A DNA stretch of 64,000 bases from Neoceratodus forsteri (GCA_016271365.2 CM057456.1:891246001-891310000), one strand, 5' to 3'. Shown: positions 46,376-56,740, counted from the stretch's first letter. Made by a program: numbers and translations. The notes: generated by a model not told the origin, from the sequence alone.

Positions 46376-47640
46376 TTAGTTTAAATCCACCCTGGATGCT
46401 ATGTACTCCCCCAGCCTTTGTTTCAAGACTCCTTGACCCACCTTACTGAAATGCAATCTGTCCTTCGTGTACAGATCCCTGTTGTCCCAGGTGCTTCCCC
46501 AACCTCCCACCAGCCCATATCCTTGGGTTTGACACCACTCTCTCAGCCAAGAATTAAATTCCTCTATCCTTTCTTTCCTTGCCATGCTTGCCCTGGGTAC
46601 TGGGAGCACGTGTGAGAAGGCCACTGAACTCCCTACCTCCAAACATAACCTCACCAGTACCTCAAACCTCTCCCTTACCAATTCAGCTGTACTGACCCCC
46701 AAGTCGTTTGTGCCTATGTGCACCACCAAATCTTTGTGCCTACGTGCACCACCACATGCAGTTTTTATCTCTTCCCCTTCTAACGCACTTGAGCAAGGAG
46801 TGTTCTGCCCTACCTGCTGTCAATCCAGGTACTGATTCCACCCATATCCGACTATGCTGATCACCCTTCCCGCCCCATCTGACCCCTTTTAGGACTGCGT
46901 CCCCTAGCACTAAGACCCCACCTCTTCTCCTCACTGTTCTCCTGTACTGTCTGATCATCCCTACCACACCTTGAACATCCACCCTGTCCTGCACTCTTGC
47001 GACTTGATCTGCCCCCCAGCCAAGCCCCCTCACCCTATCCTGCTCAACTGACCCTCCTGCTATTTTCTCCTCCCTTCCCCTATTTTTCATCTCACCCCCC
47101 TATGACACTCACTGCCTCATAAACTTCCTTCCCACCTTCTCTGGTCCCTGCTTCCATTTTGACTCCTCTGCCCTGCCCCTCATGCCTTCCCATCTATCCT
47201 AATCCATTTTCGCCTTTCTCCCCCCTTCCCCCCAGTTGCCCCCTACGTTTTCTCTACCGTCTTTCCCTCCTGTCCCTTCCCAGAGAGCCCCTCCCTCATC
47301 ATCCACCACTGAAGCCAGTACAGCAAACCCATTTCCTAAGCAACTACTGAATACATCTCCTCTCATGGCACCGTGAGGTTCCCCCTTATTGCTTCTAAAA
47401 TGTTTCACCCCATCGCCTCTCCTCCATGATACCACTGACTCAGTACCCCGGTCCCCTGAGGAGGTCACCATCCTGCTCCAATGCTCTCCCTCCATCCTAT
47501 AATCCTTGTTAACTCCCTCCCTAGCCACTGGACCTCTGCCTCCAGCCCCCTTAGCCTGAGGCAAATGGGACACTCCCCCCCAGCTTCCACAGCCGCTCCA
47601 CAACCATTGCAGTTAACTATCCTGTCTACCCTGGTACATC
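46376..47640 (-). pseudogene. CR1 ORF1 with zinc-finger-like start and SGNH-esterase domain
   Basis: Near 47590-47640 the minus strand encodes a Cys-rich start (VNCNGCGAAVEA, then ECPICLRL after a G-run frameshift), followed by a short coiled-coil-like stretch (GLEAEVQWLGREL). The SGNH-hydrolase (esterase) domain follows. Its block I is VLVLGDAVLKGV at about 46880-46913, where the nucleophile Ser of GDS is Ala; the HIGTND block is at 46703-46720. The last block is DRLHF at 46451-46465, which carries the catalytic Asp and His. CR1 ORF1 proteins with PHD-like and esterase domains are known; their role is thought to be in RNA or membrane association. Frame breaks near 47580 and 46735. Confidence 0.83.
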
Positions 47641-47745
47641 TGCTGTCCTCCTACCCCCGTACCAGTCCCCCAATCCCTGCCACCAGCTCCTCCCCTGCAG
47701 CCCTAGTCCCCTGACATCCACCTACACCAGGTTGGCACACTGACA

Positions 47746-48415
47746 CGCTGTTATAAAAGTACCCTCCAACAGACAGAACTATAAAAAAACATAAATAAAG
47801 AATTCTCTTTGAGACAGAGGCCAATTAGCAGTTCTAATATAAATAAACACATATAATATAATAGGGTAGTGCTCGCCGCAGGTCCAAAGTATGGAGCCTG
47901 TGCTCGGCCTCCGAGGTGTGGCTGGTGAACTACACTGGGAGATTAATCATCTGGTTAAAGTGGAAATCAAACACAACCATCAGGAGGAACTTTGGGTTGG
48001 GTGAAGGACAACCTTGTCGCTGTGGAAGACCAGGTAAGGAGACTCCACCTTGGAGTTCACTGATCCATCTGACTGACATGATAGCCATCAGTAAGGCAGT
48101 CTTCCATGACAGGTGAGACATGTCACACCTGTGCGTCGGTTCAAACGGCTTACCCATAAGCTTTGCCAACACCAGCAACAAGTCCCAAGATGGTGGTGGT
48201 TCACGCACCGGAGGGGAAATGTGGGCAAAGCCTTTAAAAAAGTGCCAGACCACCTTCTCCTGCATCACCTGCTGCTGACTGACCCGTACCCGGTAGGCAG
48301 AGATGGCTGCCAGATGCACCTTAAGGATCACTGACCGAAGGCCCGAATGACAGAGGCACCAAAGGTAGTCGAGAATGTTAGGCACTGGACAAGATAAGGG
48401 GTCCAGCCAGGAACC
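47746..48415 (-). pseudogene. DIRS-B1 tyrosine recombinase, central part
   Basis: Reads SWLDPLSCPVPNILDYLWCL near 48350-48415, VRVSQQQVMQEKVVWHFFKG near 48230-48295, WDLLLVLAKLMGKPFEP near 48150-48190, and ALLMAIMSVRWISELQ near 48060-48105 (the box carrying the first catalytic Arg, R-WISEL). The C-terminal side ends HRLHTLDLRRALPYY near 47870, after a stop near 47930. The HxxR and Tyr boxes are the separate segments at 39217-39344 and 38628-38709. Confidence 0.76.
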
Positions 48416-48620
48416 ACCTTTCTGAGGAGGTTGTGGGGTCAAAAACCGTGGGGGAATTCAAGAATGCATGGGATAGCCATAAGGCAATTATAGTGGGGGT
48501 AGGAGGAAGTTGGCTGTTGGCTAACTAGAATCTGCAGCTTATCCAATAAGTAGGAAAATGGGCAGACTGAGTGGGCCAAGTGGGCCTTATCTGCCATCAA
48601 AGTCTATGTTTCTGTGTTAC
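48416..48620 (+). mobile_element. 5'-truncated CR1 tail in DIRS-B1
   Basis: The plus strand reads VVGSKTVGEFKNAWDSHKAI, the last residues of a CR1 ORF2, to a stop near 48525. It is followed by a typical CR1 3' UTR (GGGCAGACTGAGTGGGCC, then CTTATCTGCCATCAAAG and CTATGTTTCTGTG). DIRS-B1 recombinase sequence lies on both sides (WCQG on the right, GGSWLDPL on the left). The duplication of the target is not clear. Confidence 0.82.
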
Positions 48621-49125
48621 CCTGGCACCAAATGGAGAACCTCTTCCATTTGAAGGTGTAGCATTTTTGGGTCGACTCCTTCTGAGATGCCTCAACCACA
48701 GTGAGGACATCTTCGGAGAGACCCAAAACCTGGAACTCTAGCCACTTAGAAACCAGGCTGTTAGGTGCAGGGATTGAAGGTCTGGAATGAATATCTCCCC
48801 CAGACTGATGGAGAGCAGGTCTAGGCAGAGAGAAAGCCACCTCAGGAGCCTGCTGCTGAGGCTGAGGAAACTGGGGTATTGGAACTGGCGTGATCTCTCC
48901 GAAGCCATCAAGAGCACTTGTGCCTTGTCCCTCCTTGCCTTGAGTAACACCTTGTGGATCAAGGGAAATGGAGGGAAGGCACAGAAGAGGCTCAAGGCCC
49001 AGGGCCCCCAAGAAGGCATCCCCTGCAGCGTTCCCTGCTGAGAGGCAGGCACAGCACAGCCTCAGCTTTGCATTCTCCCTGGAGGCAAACAGATACACCA
49101 GCGGGGTGCCCCACTGGGAGAACAA
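48621..49125 (-). pseudogene. DIRS-B1 recombinase N-terminal part and preceding linker
   Basis: The frame 49125-48604 ends with ESTQKCYTFKWKRFSIWCQG, the DIRS core-binding start (compare TRETYKAKWKCFSIW in DIRS-3). A variable P/Q-rich linker from the RNase H precedes it. The central part follows after the CR1 tail. Confidence 0.74.
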
Positions 49126-49155
49126 GCTGTGTACTACCTCTGGGTAGAGAGACCA

Positions 49156-49593
49156 CTACTGAGATGCCCTGTCCGCACAGCTGAGAGCATCCGCCAGCTG
49201 ACTAGAGACACCATCCACATGGAATGCCAGGAGATCGACCTCCAAGCTGCGCGTGAGAGTCCACACACGCAGAGGAAGGGAGTGCATCCTGCACGGTTTG
49301 TTGAGGTAGTACATGGTTGTGGTGTTGTCTGTTTGGACCTGGACCACCTGACCCCGAATGTGTGGAGCAAAAGTAATCAGCGCCAGCCGAATTGCCCAAA
49401 GCTCCAGCAGGCTGATGTGGCACCGGGACTCCTCGGGGGCCCAAAGCCCGTGGACTCTGTGTTCCCCCAGGTGGGCACCCCAACCCATGAGAAAGGCATT
49501 GGTTGTCAGCATGACCGTCGGCTCTGGGCAGACAAACGGGACACCTTCCTGCAGGTGTTCCGGGACTAACCACCACAGGAGGGTGTCCCACAT
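49156..49593 (-). pseudogene. DIRS-B1 RNase H domain
   Basis: Reads LTTNAFLMGWGAHLGEHRVH near 49450-49510 (first Asp replaced by Asn), ISLLELWAIRLALITF near 49370-49410 (Glu), VVQVQTDNTTTMYYLNK near 49300-49350 (Asp), and the VSSQLADALS end near 49185. Altered first catalytic residue, otherwise open over 145 codons. Confidence 0.83.
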
Positions 49594-50340
49594 CAGCTGG
49601 GTAACAGTGACTGGCTGGTCGAAGTGGCCCTTGCGCTAAGACAGTTGGTGTTCCAGCTCCCATTGCAGAGAGCGCATTCTCCAGTGGGCCCAATGGACCA
49701 CACTAGTGCAAGCCCCCATGTATCCCAGTAGGCGCAGGAAGTCCCGAGCAGGGCACAACTGCTCACCCCAAAATGATCAGGCAAAGGAGGAGAGAGTCTC
49801 CATTCTGTCCGCTGGTAGTCGAGCCTGGCTCTGCAAGAGTCGAGTTCCGCCCTGATGAAGCTGATCACCTGCGAGGGCACGAGTTCCGACTCGGCCTCTC
49901 TGACCAGGAGGCCAAGGGAGATGCAGGTCTGGAAAGCAAGGTCCCCGGGCCTCTCCATTTCCTGCCTGGAGGGACCCACGATCAGCCAGTCATCCAGGTA
50001 GGGGTAAACCCAGACTACTCGGTGCCTCAGGTAGGCTGCCACCACTGTGATGCATTTGGTAAAGACCCTGGGGTCGAGAACAGGCCAAATGGCATGGCCT
50101 GGAACTCATAAAGGATCCCATCCGCCCAGTACCGGAGGATCCAGCGGTGGGATGGACAGATTGGGATGTGAAAAAATGTGTTCTGAAGATTCAGGGAGCA
50201 AAACCACATGTTCTGCATGAGACATGGTATGATCAGAGACAGAGTAACCATCCTGAAGGTGTGTAGCCTGATGAGTTTATTCAGGTCATGCAGATCTAGG
50301 ATGGGGCGCAGCCCACCGTTTGACACCATGAATTACCTGG
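49594..50340 (-). pseudogene. DIRS-B1 reverse transcriptase
   Basis: Reads GGLRPILDLHDLNKLIRLHT near 50260-50315, and WFCSLNLQNTFFHIPICPSH near 50150-50210, where the first catalytic Asp (VDMKDAY in DIRS-3) is LNLQNTF and so lost. QAMPFGLFSTPG is near 50085-50110, and after a frame change the box WVYPYLDDWLIVGP at about 49970-50015 follows with YLDD intact (49989-50000). The N-terminal part of the RT and the gag lie beyond 50350 and were separated by the next DIRS insertion or lost. Confidence 0.85.
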
Positions 50341-50353
50341 AGACAAGACACAG

Positions 50354-50602
50354 ATTACTCACAAGTAACAGTAGTTCTAGGAGTAGTGTATGATGTTCAT
50401 CCACACTTTCTGGCAGTTGCCTTTCCCTTTAAGACTGGCCAGAATTGTCTTCAAGCTGGCTCCTCCCACCCACCCGGGTGCTAACTCCCTGGGCTCCATC
50501 CCATGACGTCAGATCTTGCCTGCTGGAAGCAGAGTGTGTGCGCAGAAGCTAGGGAGGTCAGGTGGGTCTGTGTGGATGAACATCATATACCTCTCCTAGA
50601 AA
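50354..50602 (-). mobile_element. Left end of a second B-type DIRS (B2)
   Basis: Homologous over its whole length to 32731-32974: terminal extension (GATTACTCACAAGTAACAGT), then an inverted repeat (about 50378-50406 with 50570-50600) around a variable centre. It is followed at the same point by a DIRS left end (GTACAGTTATG at 50603). The remainder of B2 is not visible in the window. Confidence 0.7.
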
Positions 50603-50983
50603 GTACAGTTATGTAAAAATTTACTGTAACAGTAGATCTTTGAGGGGATGTCTCTTGCAGCAGGTAATACACTTGGGTCATCGCCAGAGGTCGCTGTGGT
50701 GCACGGCAGCTCTTCTAGCAGTCTTTTGCCAGGGGTCGCCCACACATGACATCATCAGTCTGCTACCTGTATGAGTGGGCGGGCCCTGGAATCCTCAGCT
50801 CCCTGCTGGATTCAGCTCGCTAAGTGAGGGCCAAGGGGATCAGACGTACCATAGCTGTCCCTTCCCATGTGCCAAGTGGAGCAAATTTTGTTCTCTTAGA
50901 GATGGAAGGGGATGGAGGGAGAGAACATACCTGCTGCAATAGACACTTCTCAAAGATCTACTGTTACGGTAAGTTCTTACGTA

Positions 50984-51135
50984 CAGTGGTAGTCATAGAA
51001 AAATGTCTCAGTACTGAGGTATACCTGGGTATACTGATGCAGAATGAGGCAGAATCACATTACAGTCAATGCAAATTACATAAGTGGCACCCCAGTGGGC
51101 CCTCGAGGTAGGAAACTTTTAGATAGCTATCACTG
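50984..51135. mobile_element. Tc1/mariner-type MITE, 152 bp
   Basis: Ends CAGTGGTAGTCATAG and the complement of CTATCACTG form a short inverted repeat, flanked by the dinucleotide TA (50982-50983 and 51136-51137). Removing it and one TA gives CTTACGTAACTGTACTATC, exactly the sequence of the uninterrupted DIRS-3 region at 33353-33371. This proves the boundaries. Confidence 0.88.
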
Positions 51136-51251
51136 TAACTGTACTATCTTCCACAGGGTGGTCTCTTGCAGCAGGTAGTACACTTGGGATGACTCCCAAG
51201 CAGTGTACCCAAAATTGTGTGGAATTTGGATAGGAGACCCTGTGGGACTGC

Positions 51252-52260
51252 TCAGCTGAAGGCCGTCCTACAGTGAGAAGCACTGTTCAGATTGTAATGC
51301 TTTATGCAAGTATGTATTGTGGACCATGTGACTGCACTGCAGATATCAGTGATTGAAGCCCCCTTGAAGCAGGCCGCTATGGTGGCCATGGCTCTAGTGG
51401 AATGGGCTTGAACGGTTCTTGGTAAGGGCTTGTTGTACTTCGTATAACAGAACGTGATGCAATTTGCTAACCAGCTGGAAATCGTTTTCTTAGAAAGTGG
51501 GGAACCTTCCCTCATCAAGGCAAAGGTGACAAATAATTGAGAGGTCTTTCTCAGTGATCTGATATGGTTTCTATAGTACTTCAGGATACGATGAACATCT
51601 AAGGTATGAAGGAGATGTTCCCCTGGATTAGAATGCTTGGGGTAGCAGACGGGCAATTCCATGGTCTAATTTAAGGTGCGTTTTGAAACCACCTTGGGTA
51701 GAAAGAAGGGATTGGTGTAGAGAATCACTCTATCCTTGTGGAAGATTAGGTAAAGCTCTTGACACATCAGGGCATGAAGCTCGGAAATTCGGTGAGCCGA
51801 AGTGACGACCATCAAAAACACCGTCTTCAAAGAAAGGAAGCGGAGATCAGCAGTAGCTGCTGGCTCAAAGTGAGCGAGGGTGAGTTTTTCCAACATGAAA
51901 TTCAGATCCCAAGGAGGGGTGGGCCACTTGATGGGAGGTTTGATATGTGGCATTACACCTAAAAACATCTTGGCAAGATGATGTTGGTACACTAGTTTGC
52001 CTTCACATGGTTCATGAAAGGCCGAAACAGAGGCCAGATGAACTTCAGTAGAGGAATAGCTAAGGCCCATCTGGGCCAGAGAGGCCAAGTAGTCCAAAAC
52101 TTTGGTTAAAGGGCATGAAAATGAATTCAGAGAACAGGAAGCAGCCCATATGAAAAAAACATTTCCATGGATGGTTTTTGTGAGGCCAAGAGAATATTGG
52201 CCATAGGGGAGGAGACCTGAAGATGGGCTATGAAAGCATCCTCAGGAGCCAAGTGTGAAG
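51252..52260 (-). pseudogene. DIRS-4 tyrosine recombinase
   Basis: From 52097 to 51252 one frame is open except for a single TAG at 51663-51665. It has SAHRISELHAL with the first catalytic Arg at 51789-51791 and TLDVHRILKYYRNHIRSLRK near 51550-51605. The HSTR box is at 51393-51404 (second His/Arg), followed by the TWSTIHT position. IKHY has the presumed nucleophile Tyr at 51294-51296. All recognised catalytic positions are present. The enzyme would integrate the circular DNA form. The core-binding part upstream (52260-52098) is in a broken frame. This is the best preserved recombinase in the window. Confidence 0.88.
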
Positions 52261-52639
52261 GTGTTGAGGCTTCAGGTTGGGGTGAAGAAGGCTGCCCCAC
52301 TCCTGAGTTAGAAGATCTGGTCTGATCGGCAACGGAATGGGATCTGCTATGGAAAGTTGTTGGAGAAGGGGAAACCACACCTGCCTGGGTCACAAGGGGG
52401 CTATGAGGATCATTGTGGCAGGTTTGAGTTGTAGTTTCAGCAGGGCCCATTATAGGAGAGGGACGAGCGCAAGCATTTAAGAAGAGTCCTGTCCATGGTC
52501 GGGACAGGGCATCTGTAGACAGTACCCTTTTGTTCAGGATAACAGAAAAGTATTTGGGGAGTCGATGATTGTTGGGGGACAAAAACAGATCCTGTTGTGG
52601 GGTCCCCCATAACCGAAAGATCATCTGAAGAACTTTGTG

Positions 52640-53100
52640 ATGAAGAGTCCACTCATGCGTGGAGGACTGGCAACTGAGAATGTCTTCCAGGGTATTGTGG
52701 CATCCTGGTAGATGGACGGCAATCAGTGTCAGCTCTTGGGAAATGGCTTCTTGCCAGATCCGTAGCGTTTCCCTGCAGAGAGCATGAGATCTGGTGCCTC
52801 CCTGTTTGTTCAGAAAGAACACCACTGAGGTGTCTGATTGGATCAGTAGAGGTCCTGGGCAAAGGTGGGGCGAAAAGCCCGAAGGGCAAGGCATACCACC
52901 CTCATCTCCAACAGATTTATGTGATGCAATACTGAGAATCGAGGCTATCTGTCTTGCACTCCATAAGGTTCCAGGTGAGCCCCCCAGCCTCCCAAGGAAG
53001 CATCCATGGTTAACGTCTGCTGTGGGGGAGGGGCATGAAAGGGCATGCCCTGTGATAAGTTGTCCCAATGTGTCCAACATTCCAAGGCGGAACAGAGGGA
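52640..53100 (-). pseudogene. DIRS-4 RNase H domain
   Basis: Reads LTMDASLGGWGAHLEPYG near 52965-53020 (first Asp). After a frame change it reads PGPLLIQSDTSVVFFLNKQG near 52795-52860 (one residue, the N of DNTSV, is missing), then HLPGCHNTLEDILSCQSSTH near 52660-52720. The frame continues open far beyond the domain (to 52127) without further motif; that part corresponds to the linker before the recombinase. Confidence 0.83.
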
Positions 53101-53302
53101 GGGGGTGACTCTGATGTTGTCCTCAGTCACCCGATTGTTGGTGCCATTGATTCTGAAGCGCCCATTGTACTGGTCTCATATGGAGAACAGTGAAAGCCAC
53201 AGTGGGGATGGCAGCTGCCATATGCCCCAGAAGGCACAGAAAACTTATTGCTGTTATGAATTGCTGAGTTCGGATTTGAGAAGCCAGAGAAAGGAGTTTG
53301 TC

Positions 53303-54049
53303 TTATCTGTCGGCAGGGAGATACGCCATGGCAGAGACAGTGTCCAGAATTGCTCCTATGTACTGGAGTGATTGGGTAGGTGTCGAGTTGGACTTGGGCC
53401 AATTGATGGTAATGCCCAGAGATTGGAAGAGGGTAAGAGTGGCCTGTAGGGATAGAAGCAGAGCAGTTTCGGAGCTTGCCTTTATACGCCAATCGTCGAG
53501 GTATGGGAAGACAAAATGTCCGTCCCTTCTCAGAGCCGCTACCACTACAGCAAGGAACTTGGTGAAAACCCTCAGAGCGGATGAGAGACTGAAAGGAAGT
53601 GCTTGAAACTGGTAGTGGTGTCCTAGCAGGTGAAAGCATAGGAACCGGTGGTGGGCGGGGTGGATAGGGATGTGCAGATATGTGTCTTTCATGTCTGGGG
53701 TGCACAACCAATCCCCCTGTTTTAACATTGGTAAAATGGACGTTAAGGTGACCATCCGGAATCTCTTGTACTGAATGTGTAAATTCAGTTGCCTGAGGTC
53801 TAGCATAGGTCAGAGGTCTCCCGTATGTTTGGGGACCGGGAAAAAATACAAGTAAAATCCCTGAACGTACTCCGAAGGAGGAACAGGGTAGATGGCATGT
53901 TTGTTTAAAAGTGTCTTAAGTTCCTCTTGAAGGATGGGGATGTGGTCAGGTGATAACGGACTGAGCGGGTAAGATGTGGGGGGGGGGGGAGAGTGGGTTG
54001 AGACATAAGCTCCAGAGTGTGCTCCATACATATGATTTGGAGTACCCAC
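53303..54049 (-). pseudogene. DIRS-4 reverse transcriptase
   Basis: Reads EELKTLLNKHAIYPVPPSEY near 53870-53925, LDLRQLNLHIQYKRFRMVT near 53750-53805, and DWLCTPDMKDTYLHI near 53670-53715 (first catalytic Asp present as PDMKD). Then follow LPFSLSSALRVFTKFLAVVV near 53540-53600, an intact YLDD box at 53492-53503, and LGITINWPKSNSTPTQSLQY near 53360-53410. One frame change at about 53807. The active-site residues are all present, unlike in DIRS-3 and DIRS-B1. Confidence 0.89.
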
Positions 54050-54249
54050 TCATCCGATGTGATGGCTTTCCAGGCCTCTAGGTGAAGGGCAAAGTAGCCC
54101 CCGACAGCTTCTGAAGACTGAATGAAAAAGCCAGGGGCAAGCCCTAACTGGTCACTGGGCAGAGGGTTGGCTGGTCCCACCCTTGGAGGCTGGGGTGGTG
54201 GTCCGAAAGGAGGATTGGGAACATCCCTGGGAGCCACCTCTATAGGTTC

Positions 54250-55878
54250 CTCTATTTTTGCCTCTCTGTCTGGACTGAAAAGTTTGAGAACGGTACTGGT
54301 ATGAGGGCTGTGGTGTGTGGTACATACCATGCACTGTACAGGACGGTACAGCTGGAAGCTTGGAGATTATCCAACAGCATTTGAGTACCTGGGCCAAAAA
54401 GCTTAGCGCCATTAAATGGGGCACTGACCAGTTTATGTTGTACATCTGGTTGTAAATCTGATACGCGCAACCAGGCATGGCGGTGTAGGTGACCCCTGTA
54501 GCCACTGCCCGAGCTTAGGTATCCACTTCATCACATCCTGGGAGAAAGAGATGCCTAGAAATGGAATTCCCTGTAGAACTCATGACCAACAACTGATCCT
54601 TCTCCTGAGATGGAGGGAGTTTATTGACTACATTAATCGCTGAGGACCAAAGGGTACATTGGTATTTCATCATGTGTCCCATATAATTTAGAATTCTCAG
54701 GCTCATCGTGCCCGCCAGAAAAAATTTCTTTCCCCAGAGAGTCTAAGTGGCGGGATTCCTTGTCTGGAGGCAAGGAAGCTCATGTGCCATGGGCGTTTGG
54801 TGTGACCATGAGTGGCAGTAATGACCACCACAACTGCCTTGGGATTAGATGAGAAAAAAGGGATGGTTGGGGGAGCCTGATAAAGGTGATCCACCTTCCA
54901 AGGTAGAGCCGGAACAGCTGAGGGTTGGTTCCAGGCTGCCAACACAGCATTTTGGTAGGTTTGGATAAGTGGGGGTACCATTACTACAGGTTACTCCAGC
55001 AGTTCAAGGTAGTCTGCCATGTCTTTTCTCTGTTTATCGTGCTCGGTGGTTGAGATACCCATGATTTTTTGTATCTGGACCATTGGTTCGTGAAACGATG
55101 GGTCATCAGGTGGCGAGGCCACTGCATGGCGGGAAGGGTCCTTATGCAGAGATTAAATGGTTGAGATGGAGGACGTGACTACAGATCTTGAAGTTCAATA
55201 TCCTCCAGGTTATCCGGAATGCCTTCCACAAAATCTAGATCCTCAGATTAGTATTCTTCCTCATAATCAGATGGGAAACCAGGTGGAGAAATTGTTCCCT
55301 CGCCAAAAAAGTGTTTCGGCGGGTGCGTGGGAGACCGGGATGGGCGACTGCCATCACTAGGAGTGGGTGGTTGTGAATGCCTAATTACGTCTAGGACCTG
55401 CTGTACCACTGTGACCATGTCCACTGATGTAACAGAGGGAGGGGGAGGAGGTTTCTGTGAAACCAAGGGGACAACAGAAGAAAGTGGATGTAAGGTATAA
55501 GCTGGTCTGGAACCCAGGTGATAAATCCTGGGATCCCAGTCCCAATCAGGCTGACCCCTACCGACGGAAGGCCTTGAGGGAGGAGGGGCAGCTGAAAAAG
55601 TGAAATCCATGGTGTTTCCCAAAGGATCCTAGCTTGACAACAAGGAAGATTTTGAATGTTTAGCAGCCATTGCCGTCAACGAGAGACGAGTCACTACCGA
55701 CAATGCACCAATGGCAGTAGCATAGGGTTCCATAGAAACTGCAGACAAAGCACTAGAAAACACCGTTGACAAGAGGGAGTAAACTCCCGTCGATGAAGAG
55801 GCAGTTCTCAAGGGCACTGTCGATAACGAATGCTTAGGGCAGGATGCCGAAGGAGAAGCATCCTTATCCCGTCTTTGA
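54250..55878 (-). pseudogene. DIRS-4 gag-like ORF1, N-terminus missing
   Basis: Frames at 55817-55629, 55622-55248, 54981-54703, 54706-54515 and 54505-54150 correspond in order to the DIRS-3 gag (for example MSLRILNYMGHMMKYQCTLW near 54650-54706 and 36900-36959 in DIRS-3). The Cys/His start is lost with the right end at 55878. Role as for DIRS-3 gag. Confidence 0.74.
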
Positions 55879-56726
55879 TTCTAAGACAGACTGGGCCGGT
55901 AACATGAATTGGCAACCCCAGATATATACCCAGGGAAGAAAGTCTATCATGCCAATTTACTAAAAAAAAAAAAAAAAAAAAAAAGGGTGGAGAAAAAGGA
56001 AACTACAGGGACTATGTACATACTCCCAGAGAAGGATGAGTCAGAGTTAGAGATGGCATACCAGAGGTTAGATGAACAGCAAAACCTCACTGGAAGAAGG
56101 ACAACCCCTGACTTAGATGCGCAACAAAGAGAAGGGATCTTACAGTTAGTACATACTTTCCCCCCATCTTTACAAATGTCCCTGGAAAAGTAGTTGGGGT
56201 CCAACATTATATCTGGACTGATTCAGACCCTATAAGAAAGAAGCCTTACAGACTCCAAGAGAACATCAGAAAAGGGGTAAAGCAGGAGATTGGAAAGTTA
56301 AAACAGCTAGGCATTATTGAGCCATCTACTAGTGCCAGGTCATCTCCCATAGTGGTGGTCCCTAAAATGAAGGGTGGCATACGATTTTGCCTGGACTTTA
56401 GGAAGGTCAAAAATGTGTTGCATTTTGATGGATACCCGATGCCCAGGATAGATGACATCATTGATAACATAGGAAATGGAAGATATATCACTACAGTTGA
56501 CCTAACCAAGGGATACTGGCAAATTCCCTTAGCCCTTGACTCCAAGGAAAAGAGAGCTTTCAGCACACCACTATTTTATTTTTTTCTTTGTTTCAGTGAG
56601 AAATGGGCCTTACTTATGTTTGCATGTTCATTTTATGCTTCTTCTGGTTTATATTCTGTTAACCTATTGGAAATACAAGTGAGGTCGGTTGTTGTATATG
56701 CTTTGCTTCTTTTAATAAAACATTCC
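55879..56726 (+). pseudogene. Gypsy-type pol fragment, integrase end followed by reverse transcriptase
   Basis: The plus strand reads PGKKVYHANLLKK (55933-55970), the C-terminal motif of a Gypsy integrase, running into a poly-A stretch. It continues with DLDAQQREGILQLVHTFPPS near 56115-56170 and, after a frameshift, the RT start HYIWTDSD...KKPYRLQEN near 56202-56260. GGIRFCLDFRKVKN (56370-56412), the YPMPRIDDIIDNIG segment (56430-56475) and VDLTKGYWQIPLA (56496-56535) follow. Integrase before RT is the reverse of Ty3-type order and fits the Gmr1-like group. The RT breaks off after AFSTP near 56570, before its YxDD box. The rest to 56726 is unrecognised. Confidence 0.78.
55961..55984. repeat. 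Poly(A) run
   Basis: About 22 A bases in the Gypsy fragment, encoding a Lys run in the frame. Probably length expansion of an A-rich codon stretch. Confidence 0.9.
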
Positions 56727-56740
56727 CCTACTCCCATTAT

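Larger units (their letters stand above)
39345..47745 (-). mobile_element. Full-length CR1 LINE in the DIRS-B1 recombinase, split by another LINE
   Basis: Minus-strand order: ORF1 (47640-46376), ORF2 endonuclease (46250-45455), a nested LINE (41520-45454), linker and reverse transcriptase (41519-39600), then the C-terminal end and 3' UTR. Subtracting the insert leaves about 4.47 kb, the size of a full-length CR1, rare because most CR1 copies are 5'-truncated. DIRS-B1 recombinase sequence lies on both sides, which shows the insertion. Boundaries are accurate to perhaps 30 bp. Confidence 0.87.
47746..50350 (-). mobile_element. DIRS-B1 main enzyme block (recombinase, RNase H, RT)
   Basis: Minus-strand DIRS sequence that continues the recombinase from 39344 beyond the CR1 insert and runs through RNase H to the RT N-terminal end at about 50340. 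There a second B-type DIRS left end (50354) begins. It is interrupted at about 48416-48620 by a CR1 tail. It is more diverged from DIRS-3 and DIRS-4 than these are from each other. Confidence 0.78.
50603..55878 (-). mobile_element. DIRS-4: nearly complete DIRS, right end lost
   Basis: Same family as DIRS-3. Left end at 50603 and internal complementary region at about 50930-51190 (split by a MITE). On the minus strand: gag (55817-54250), RT (54049-53303), RNase H (53100-52640), recombinase (52260-51252). It is truncated at about 55878, where a Gypsy fragment starts, so the gag N-terminus and the right inverted repeat are missing. It is better preserved than DIRS-3. Confidence 0.88.
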
